Source of the DNA: Caulobacteraceae bacterium
GTDB taxonomy: Bacteria; Pseudomonadota; Alphaproteobacteria; Caulobacterales; Caulobacteraceae
Length of the DNA: 41,382 bases
Direction: 5' to 3'
NCBI GenBank assembly: GCA_031291685.1
Contig: JARLIP010000141.1
Span: 1-41,382, forward strand
The position numbers were made by a program, and so were the translations under genes. Shown here piece by piece: positions 35,176-41,382 of this stretch. Each line of letters opens with the position of its first letter. Position 1 is the stretch's first letter. Under the pieces are notes generated by a model that saw only the letters and a program-made list of their open reading frames with translations, ran no database searches and had not been told where the DNA came from.

Positions 35176-37452
35176 TCACCCATCTCGCTGGACACCTGCA
35201 CCGGCGTCCCGCAGCAGGAACAGGCCAAAGGTCGGTTCCGGGCTGATCCATTGCGCCCCAATCCGCCATCCCGCCCGACCAGCAAGCCGCTCCAGGCTTT
35301 CCGGCGTATATTTGTGCGAATTTTCCGTGTGGATCGTCTCACCCTCGGTCATGGAGATGGCCTGACCGGCGATCATGAAGGTCTGGGCGATCCGGCTGAC
35401 CAGATGCATCTCGATCCGGGAATCCGAAGGGCTCCAAACCGCGCGGTGGCCGAATAGAGCCAAGTCCAGAGTCCCGTCCAGTTCGCGATTGATCCGGCCC
35501 AGCAGATTGAGGTTGAACGCGGCGGTCACGCCCCGGGCGTCATCATAGGCCGCCACCAGCACGCCCTCGTCCTTCACCAGATCCGCGCCCAGGATGAACT
35601 GGGCGCCAGGGCCAAGCAGGGTCTTGGCCGCAATCAGGAAATCAACCGCCTCATCCTCAGTGAAGTTGCCGATGGTCGAGCCCGGAAAGAATCCGGTACG
35701 CGGGCGGCCCAGGGCGGCCTGAGGCGCCGCGATCGGCTTGGTGAAATCCCCTACGACGGGCTCCACCTCCAGCCGGGGATAGGCCGCGGCGATGGACCGG
35801 GCGGCCGGGATCACGGCGTCCGGGCTGATGTCCACCGGGATATAGGCGCCCAGCTGCGGCGCCGCGCTCAGCAGCAGGCCAGTCTTGACACTGGCCCCGC
35901 TCCCGAACTCGATCAGGGCCGCATTGTCGGAAATGTAAGCCGCCATCTGGGGGGTGGCCTCGCGCAACAGGGCGGTTTCCGTGCGGGTGGGATAATATTC
36001 CGCAAGCCCGCAGATCTCCTCGAACAGGGCGGAGCCCCGCTCGTCATAGAAATATTTGCTGGGCAGTGTCTTTTGCGGCTGTGAGAGCCCGGCCAGGACG
36101 TCCTTGAGGAACTCATCCCGTTCCTTACGATCGATGCTCACGTCCCGGGCCAGCCGCACGCCGCTGAACATCCAGCGTTGATGAGGCTGGAAGAAGTTTC
36201 GATAGGTGGCCCGCACATGGTCCGGCGGCGTGGCGCAGCAACCGCCCCGAAGGACCATCTGATTGATCATGAACTTGCCATTGTACTCGCCCACCGCGCC
36301 TGCGCCCGGGGCGAAACCCGGATAGGCCAGATAGGCGCTGGCGGTCCATTGCCACAGATCACCGAACATCTGCCGAAGACCCGGTCCACCGGGATCGGAT
36401 TGGGGCGCCAGCCGATCTGGATTCAGATAGCCGCCATCCGCCGGGTTAAGCTCGCTTGAGGCGTGTTCCCATTCAGCCTCCGTTGGCAGACGCGCGCCGC
36501 TCCACCGGGCGAAGGCGTCGGCCTCGTAGAAGCTGACATGTCTGACCGGCGCGTGAGGATCCAGCGGGATCAGCCCGGTCAAGGTCATCTCGCCCCAGCG
36601 CCCCTCCCCTTCGTCCCGCCAATAGCCAGGATGCCTCCAGCCCTGAGCCTGGACGACGGTCCAGCCGTCCGAAAGCCAGAATTCCGGGCGCTGATAGCCG
36701 CCGTCCGTGATGAAGCCCAGCCACTCGCCATTGGTCGTCAAACGATCGGCCAGATCGAACGGGCCCAGGAACACGCGATGACGGGGCTGTTCATTGTCGA
36801 AGGCGAAGCCTGGCCCCTCATGGCCGATGGCGGTGATCCCACCCGTAAAGCGTGAATAGGTCGGGGCTCCGGGATCTGTGGCCGCTGAGGTTGCGAGGCG
36901 GCGATAGGCCGGCTCCCCCGGCATCTGAGCGAACAGGTGCAACACATCCATCAGGATCAGTTCCTGGTGCTGCTCCTCATGGGCAAGGCCCAGGTCCATC
37001 AGAGCGACGAGTTCGGGATCGTCCCCAGCGTCCCCCCGCAGCACCCGGGCCATGGCCTCGTCCACATGCCGCCGATAGGCCCGCACCTCACTCAGACCCG
37101 GACGGGTGACCAGGCCGCGGGTCGGACGCGCCCGCCTGGGCCCCACGGCCTCATAGTAGGAATTGAACAGGAACCCGAACCGCTCGTCGAACGGGGCGTG
37201 GTCCGGGTCGAACCGCGCCAGGATGAAGGTCTCGAAGAACCATGTGGTGTGGGCCAGATGCCATTTGACCGGGCTGGCGTCCGGCATGGATTGAACCACC
37301 TGATCCTCCGCGGACAGGGGCGTGGTCAGGGACAGGGTGCGGGCGCGTACATGCTCAAAGCGCTCGATCAGGGCGGAACCCGGGCCGCTGTCGGCGCGTG
37401 TCCTAGGCTGATTGTCGCCGGTCGCGACGTCCAGGGGGCTCACGCCAGGCAT
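35176..37452 (-). CDS. Fused ergothioneine synthesis protein: EgtB sulfoxide synthase plus EgtD histidine methyltransferase
   Basis: One 758-residue chain joins two enzymes of ergothioneine synthesis. Residues 1 to about 437 are EgtB, the iron sulfoxide synthase, with ligands H68, H158 and H162 (LAHEEQHQE) and a sulfatase-modifying-like C-terminal part (RLPTEAEWEH, NQMVLRGGCC). Residues from about 438 are EgtD, the SAM-dependent histidine trimethylase, with LIEFGSGASVKTG, FFPGSTIGNF, the AAYDDARGVTAAFN segment and IHTENSHKYT. The linker is very short: EgtB ends GVRLARD and EgtD-like sequence resumes at ERDEFLKDVLAGLSQPQ. EgtB and EgtD are usually separate adjacent genes in bacteria. Fungal Egt1 fuses them in the opposite order. 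Fusion by loss of a former stop/start overlap is possible (GTGA at 36138-36141, minus strand). The start is ATG 37452. Confidence 0.92.
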   Translation of the reverse strand: MPGVSPLDVATGDNQPRTRADSGPGSALIERFEHVRARTLSLTTPLSAEDQVVQSMPDASPVKWHLAHTTWFFETFILARFDPDHAPFDERFGFLFNSYYEAVGPRRARPTRGLVTRPGLSEVRAYRRHVDEAMARVLRGDAGDDPELVALMDLGLAHEEQHQELILMDVLHLFAQMPGEPAYRRLATSAATDPGAPTYSRFTGGITAIGHEGPGFAFDNEQPRHRVFLGPFDLADRLTTNGEWLGFITDGGYQRPEFWLSDGWTVVQAQGWRHPGYWRDEGEGRWGEMTLTGLIPLDPHAPVRHVSFYEADAFARWSGARLPTEAEWEHASSELNPADGGYLNPDRLAPQSDPGGPGLRQMFGDLWQWTASAYLAYPGFAPGAGAVGEYNGKFMINQMVLRGGCCATPPDHVRATYRNFFQPHQRWMFSGVRLARDVSIDRKERDEFLKDVLAGLSQPQKTLPSKYFYDERGSALFEEICGLAEYYPTRTETALLREATPQMAAYISDNAALIEFGSGASVKTGLLLSAAPQLGAYIPVDISPDAVIPAARSIAAAYPRLEVEPVVGDFTKPIAAPQAALGRPRTGFFPGSTIGNFTEDEAVDFLIAAKTLLGPGAQFILGADLVKDEGVLVAAYDDARGVTAAFNLNLLGRINRELDGTLDLALFGHRAVWSPSDSRIEMHLVSRIAQTFMIAGQAISMTEGETIHTENSHKYTPESLERLAGRAGWRIGAQWISPEPTFGLFLLRDAGAGVQRDG

Positions 37453-37675
37453 CCGTTCACAGCGGAGGCCGATGTCAGATCCGGCATGTTCGCCCCCTCT
37501 TCAAACCGGCGCCGCGTCTCAACGCGCCGCGCCGTTGGTGTCGGTCGTTACGGCGACGGCCTGAAACCGTTGCTCTTCACGCACCCTGAAGGTGGGGCTG
37601 GAGGGGTCCGATTTCAAGAACAAAACATCAACACGCGGGCGATTGATTGGGTTCCGTATGCGCCGGACGGGCACG

Positions 37676-37703
37676 AAAAAAAGGCCGGCGTTTCCGCCGG
37701 CCC
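37676..37703 (-). terminator. Intrinsic terminator of the rpsB-tsf operon
   Basis: On the minus strand GGCCGGCG, loop GAAA, CGCCGGCC form an 8-bp stem followed by seven T. It sits 28 bp after the tsf stop. The plus strand shows the stem at 37683-37702 preceded by A-run 37676-37682. Confidence 0.95.
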
Positions 37704-37730
37704 TTGATCCTGTCAGCCTGAGAAGAAGGC

Positions 37731-38669
37731 TCAGCCTTGACCGCTGACCGCCGCCACTTCCGCGGCGAAGTCTTCCTGCTTCTTCTCGACGCCTTCGCCC
37801 AGGGCGAGGCGCACGAAACCCTTCACCGACACCGGAGCGCCGAGGGTCTTGCCCGCTTCGGCCACCAGTTGCTCGATGGTCTGGTCGGGGTTCATGACGA
37901 AGGCCTGCTTCAGCAACACGACTTCCTCGAAGAACTTGCGGATACGGCCTTCGACCATCTTTTCGACCACGCCCGCCGGCTTGCCGGATTCCAGGGCCTG
38001 TTCGGTGAAGATGGCGCGTTCCCGCTCCACCGCCGCCGGGTCCAGATCGTCGGTCGACAGGGACAGGGGCGCGGTGGCCGCCACGTGCATGGCGATCTTG
38101 CGGCCCAGTTCCGTCAGCTTGGCTTGATCGCCTTCGCCTTCCAGGGCCACCAGCACGCCGATGCGGCCGAGGTCCGGCGCGGTGGCGTTGTGCACATAGG
38201 CCGCGATGGCCCCGGCGCCCACTTCAAAGCGGGCGGCGCGGCGCAGCAGCATGTTTTCGCCGATGGTGGCGATCAGGTTGGTGATGGTGTCGGCCACGGT
38301 CTCGCCATCGGCGGTCTTGGCCGCGGTGATGGTGTCGACAGAGCCATCAGTGTCCAGGGCCACCTGCGCGATCTTGCGGGCTTCGCCCTGGAACAGTTCG
38401 TTGCGGGCGACGAAGTCGGTTTCGGCGTTCAGCTCGATCACCGTGCCGACCATGCCGGCGCCGACGGGGCGCAGGGCGATGGCCACCAGACCCTCGGCCG
38501 CGACGCGGTCAGCCTTCTTGGCCGCCTTGGACAGGCCCTTGGTGCGCAGCCAGTCCATGGCGACATCGACATCGCCGCCGTTCTCTTGCAAGGCGCGCTT
38601 GCAATCCATCATGCCCGCGCCCGACTTCTCGCGCAGTTCCTTCACCAGGCCGGCCGTGATCTCCGCCAT
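37731..38669 (-). CDS. tsf: Translation elongation factor Ts
   Basis: EF-Ts exchanges GDP for GTP on EF-Tu. The 312-residue protein starts [20 protein letters not shown], with the TDF-like segment [11 protein letters not shown] and the domain repeats of the family. It follows rpsB after 95 bp, the conserved rpsB-tsf order. A strong hairpin lies between the two genes and a strong terminator follows. Confidence 0.97.
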   Translation of the reverse strand: MAEITAGLVKELREKSGAGMMDCKRALQENGGDVDVAMDWLRTKGLSKAAKKADRVAAEGLVAIALRPVGAGMVGTVIELNAETDFVARNELFQGEARKIAQVALDTDGSVDTITAAKTADGETVADTITNLIATIGENMLLRRAARFEVGAGAIAAYVHNATAPDLGRIGVLVALEGEGDQAKLTELGRKIAMHVAATAPLSLSTDDLDPAAVERERAIFTEQALESGKPAGVVEKMVEGRIRKFFEEVVLLKQAFVMNPDQTIEQLVAEAGKTLGAPVSVKGFVRLALGEGVEKKQEDFAAEVAAVSGQG

Positions 38670-38701
38670 GGAGGTTCTCCAGTTTGCAAAATAAATAGAA
38701 G

Positions 38702-38730
38702 CGACGGCTGGGCGTGTAGCCCAGCCGTCG
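38702..38730 (-). terminator. Hairpin between rpsB and tsf (possible partial terminator)
   Basis: CGACGGCTGGGC and GCCCAGCCGTCG form a perfect 12-bp stem around a 5-base loop. On the minus strand it is followed by CTTCTATTTATTTTGC, T-rich but interrupted. It probably lowers tsf transcription relative to rpsB or processes the mRNA. Confidence 0.7.
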
Positions 38731-38764
38731 GATCGAAGAAAGATCTAGCGCCCGTGAGGGCCGA

Positions 38765-39577
38765 CTATTCTTCCGCGACGGCCTCGACCACCGGCTCGGC
38801 CTCAGCCGCCGGAGCGACGTCGGAGGCCAGGCTCAGCACCGGCTCGCTCGGAGCCTCGGAGGCGCCCAGGTCAACGCCCAGGGCCGCCTGGCCTTGAGCC
38901 AGACCGTCCAGCACCGCGTCGGCGATCAGATCGCAATAGAGTTGCAGCGCGCGCGCCGCGTCATCATTGCCCGGGATCGGATAGGTGATGCCGTTCGGAT
39001 CGCAGTTGGTGTCGAGGATGGCCACGACCGGGATGTTCAGCTTGCGGGCTTCCTGGATCGCGATCGCTTCCTTGTTGGTGTCGATCACGAACATCAGGTC
39101 GGGGATCCCGCCCATGTCCTTGATGCCGCCCAGGGACAGTTCCAGCTTTTCCCGCTCGCGGGTCAGCTGCAGCAGTTCCTTCTTGGTGCGGCCTTCGCCG
39201 GAGCCGTCCAGCACGCCTTCCAGCTCGCGCAGACGCGCGATCGAGCCGGAGATGGTGCGCCAGTTGGTCAGGGTGCCGCCGAGCCAGCGGTGATTGACAT
39301 AGTACTGGGCGCAGCGACGGGCGGACTGGGCCACCGGGTCGGAAGCCTGACGCTTGGTGCCGACGAACAGAACCCGGCCGCCGGCGGCGCTGACGTCGCG
39401 CACCTTGACCAGGGCCTGATGCAGCAGCGGGATGGTCTGCGACAGGTCGATGTTGTGGATGTTGGCGCGGCTGCCGAAGATGTAGCGCTCCATCTTCGGG
39501 TTCCACCGGTGGGTTTGGTGGCCGAAGTGGGCGCCAGCTTCGAGAAGCTGCCGCATGGAAAATTCAGGAAGCGCCAT
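38765..39577 (-). CDS. rpsB: 30S ribosomal protein S2
   Basis: S2 is a late-assembling 30S protein. The 270-residue product starts [20 protein letters not shown], followed by [21 protein letters not shown], the S2 signature. The C-terminal 45 residues are Ala/Glu-rich. The ATG at 39577 is preceded by GAAGGA. Upstream, the 188-bp gap to dnaE has a CCCTCTAGGGGG hairpin-like segment that could be part of an S2 leader, which I cannot confirm. Confidence 0.97.
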   Translation of the reverse strand: MALPEFSMRQLLEAGAHFGHQTHRWNPKMERYIFGSRANIHNIDLSQTIPLLHQALVKVRDVSAAGGRVLFVGTKRQASDPVAQSARRCAQYYVNHRWLGGTLTNWRTISGSIARLRELEGVLDGSGEGRTKKELLQLTREREKLELSLGGIKDMGGIPDLMFVIDTNKEAIAIQEARKLNIPVVAILDTNCDPNGITYPIPGNDDAARALQLYCDLIADAVLDGLAQGQAALGVDLGASEAPSEPVLSLASDVAPAAEAEPVVEAVAEE

Positions 39578-39765
39578 AGATCTTGTTCCTTCTTCCGGTG
39601 CGCCTCCGCAGACAAACCCCCTAGAGGGACCGGAACGGTTGCGGTTGGGATTGACCAATCGCCGCCGAACGTCTGCGTGTGAGATTGAGGGCGCGTGCTT
39701 AAGCCCACAATCGCCAGAATGCAAGGGATATCCCTAAGGCCCTTGGCCCGGGTCTTAAGGCCGTC

Positions 39766-41382
39766 CTAGACCTCTTCCAGGAACATCACGCCGGGGGCGG
39801 TCTTCAGGGCTCCCCGCACGGCGCTGTCCATCAGGAACCGACCCGGCAGTTTCAACTCGACCTCCCGCCCGGCGCCCAGGCCCGCCACCAGCACGATCTC
39901 GCCGCTGGGGCCCGGCCCGGTGGCGACCGGCAGGCGACGCCGCAGGGAATCGAGATCCGTGGTCCCGGCCGACAGATGCACCCTCAGGCTCGCAACAACC
40001 CCCTCCATGGCCTTGTCCAGGGGCTCGGCGTCATCGCCGAAGAAACGCACCTCCCCGTCCGTGGACTTGGCCCGCACCTTGACCAGCACCGACTTGCCCG
40101 GCTCCAGGGCGTCGCGGCACCGGCGCAGGGATTCCGGCGGAAACAGCACCTCGAATTCGCCGGTGGGGTCCGACAGCGTGACGAAGGCGAACTTGTCGCC
40201 GCTGCGGGCGGAGGCCCGCTCCTGGCGCCGCCGAACGACACCGGCCATGCGGAAGGCTTCCGCACCGGCCTCGGCCTGGATCACGGCGTCGCTGAGCAGG
40301 GTGGAGCGGCGCCGGCGCAGGGCGTCCAGCATGTTCTCCAGGGGATGGCCGGTCAGATAGAAGCCCACCGCGGCCAGTTCCTCGTCCAATTGCTCCGATT
40401 GGGTCCAGGGATCGCGCTTGGAAAGGCGGGGCCGCCCGGCCTCGGCTTGTTCGCCGCCGAACAGGGTGGCCTGGGAGGAGGCCCGCTCGGCCGCCACGCT
40501 TTGACTGTAGGCCAGGAGAGCGTCGGCATTGGCCAGGATCTGGGCGCGATTGGGGTGCAGGCTGTCGAAGGCGCCGGCCCGGGCCAGGTTTTCCAGGGCC
40601 CGCTTGTTGACCTGCCGCGGATCCACCCGCTCGACAAAGTCGAACAGGTCGCGGAAGCGTCCACCCTCCTCGCGCACCGCCACCAGGTGCTTCATGGCTT
40701 CCAGGCCCACATTGCGCACCGCGCCCAGGGCGTAGAGCACCTCCCCGTCCTCGACCTCGAAGTCCGCCCCAGAACGATTCACATCGGGCGCGCGGATCTT
40801 CACCGAGGAGCGGCGGGCGTCCTGGTAGAACACCGCCAGCTTGTCGGTGTTGGAAATATCCAGGCTCATCGAGGCGGCGAAGAACTCGACCGGGGTGTTG
40901 GCCTTCAGCCAGCCAGTCTGATAGGCGATCAGGGCGTAGGCGGCCGCGTGGCTCTTGTTGAAGCCGTAGCCGGCGAACTTGGCCACCAGGTCGAAGATGC
41001 TGTCAGCCTGCTTGGCGGCCACCCCGCGCTCGACGGCGCCGGAGACGAACCGGGCCTTCTGCAGGTCCATCTCCTCCTTTTTCTTCTTGCCCATGGCCCG
41101 CCGCAGCAGGTCGGCCTCCCCCAGGGAGTAGCCCGCCAGGATCTGGGCGATCTGCATCACCTGTTCCTGATAGACGATGATGCCGTAGGTCTCCTTCAGC
41201 ACCGGCTCCAGGGAGGGGTGCAGGGTGTCCATGGGCTTGCGCCCGAACTTGCAGTCGACGAAGGCGTCGATGTTATCCATCGGCCCCGGCCGATAGAGCG
41301 AGATCAGGGCGGTGATGTCCTCGATGCTGCCCGGGCGCACCTTGCGCAGGGTGTCGCGCATCCCCTGGCCTTCCAGCTGGAA
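39766..41382 (-). CDS. dnaE: DNA polymerase III alpha subunit (partial, 3' end)
   Basis: This is the C-terminal part of the replicative polymerase alpha subunit. The window shows the end of the palm/fingers ([53 protein letters not shown]), then the tandem HhH region, the OB fold and the end at 39766. The frame is open through base 41382 (reading [10 protein letters not shown] from the edge), so the true start is outside the window. There is no sign of truncation. The gene precedes rpsB on the same strand. Confidence 0.96.
   Translation of the reverse strand, partial: FQLEGQGMRDTLRKVRPGSIEDITALISLYRPGPMDNIDAFVDCKFGRKPMDTLHPSLEPVLKETYGIIVYQEQVMQIAQILAGYSLGEADLLRRAMGKKKKEEMDLQKARFVSGAVERGVAAKQADSIFDLVAKFAGYGFNKSHAAAYALIAYQTGWLKANTPVEFFAASMSLDISNTDKLAVFYQDARRSSVKIRAPDVNRSGADFEVEDGEVLYALGAVRNVGLEAMKHLVAVREEGGRFRDLFDFVERVDPRQVNKRALENLARAGAFDSLHPNRAQILANADALLAYSQSVAAERASSQATLFGGEQAEAGRPRLSKRDPWTQSEQLDEELAAVGFYLTGHPLENMLDALRRRRSTLLSDAVIQAEAGAEAFRMAGVVRRRQERASARSGDKFAFVTLSDPTGEFEVLFPPESLRRCRDALEPGKSVLVKVRAKSTDGEVRFFGDDAEPLDKAMEGVVASLRVHLSAGTTDLDSLRRRLPVATGPGPSGEIVLVAGLGAGREVELKLPGRFLMDSAVRGALKTAPGVMFLEEV

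Noticed and set aside
39578-39765. Ribosomal S2 leader RNA upstream of rpsB
   Set aside because: A small CCCTCTAGGGG hairpin is visible, but I cannot match a known S2-leader fold by eye; a covariance search would be needed.

Overview
The window is a compact, GC-rich stretch of an alphaproteobacterial chromosome. Gene content and order (recO-era-rnc-lepB, acpS-pdxJ-pyrE, folK-rpoZ-rel/spoT, smpB-dapA, rpsB-tsf next to dnaE) and the protein sequences point to the Caulobacterales, probably a Caulobacter or Phenylobacterium relative. That placement is an inference from gene order and protein style; no 16S rRNA gene is present. I see no tRNA, rRNA, CRISPR array, transposase or prophage. The window is mostly core genome with several small accessory loci.

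Layout. 1-7.2 kb, minus strand: the end of parC (cut by the window edge and carrying a one-base frameshift), recO, era, rnc, lepB, then acpS, pdxJ and pyrE. Most neighbours in the last two groups overlap by 4 bp. 7.2-8.7 kb, plus strand: a Thr/Met/Ile-rich leader peptide, a textbook antiterminator/terminator pair, a 28-codon ORF, two small ACT-domain proteins and a small lipoprotein. 8.7-12.0 kb, minus: the (p)ppGpp synthetase/hydrolase, rpoZ and folK. 12.0-13.3 kb, plus: a NYN-domain nuclease and a family-5 uracil-DNA glycosylase. 13.3-14.6 kb, minus: smpB and dapA. 14.7-16.9 kb, plus: a lytic transglycosylase. 16.9-20.2 kb, minus: a TetR regulator with a three-gene BtuFCD-like importer. 20.2-22.0 kb, plus: two overlapping RNA methyltransferase genes. 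22.0-27.3 kb, minus: a small cytochrome oxidase subunit IV, a transglutaminase-like lipoprotein, an amino-acid permease and the helicase HrpB. 27.4-33.9 kb, plus: a metallo-beta-lactamase-fold hydrolase, an OmpR/EnvZ-type two-component pair, cysD-cysNC for sulfate activation and a lone receiver. 33.9-35.1 kb: a DUF1345 membrane protein and a divergent KGG-repeat stress protein. 35.2-41.4 kb, minus: a fused EgtB-EgtD ergothioneine enzyme, tsf, rpsB and the 3' part of dnaE.

The strongest candidate for something undescribed is at 7368-8243. A 47-codon leader has a 3' part rich in Thr, Met and Ile codons. It overlaps a segment (7484-7495) that pairs 11 of 12 bases with the 5' arm of a strong intrinsic terminator (7541-7569). 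This is the classical amino-acid attenuation layout. What it controls is not a biosynthetic enzyme but two tandem, 4-bp-overlapping, IlvM-like stand-alone ACT proteins with no acetolactate synthase or aspartate kinase beside them.

Other points of note are a single-chain EgtB-EgtD fusion in the order opposite to fungal Egt1, a glycine at the RNase III metal-ligand position equivalent to E. coli Asp114, the parC frameshift, and several perfect palindromes in divergent promoter gaps (7270, 12042, 27336, 28155, 34696).
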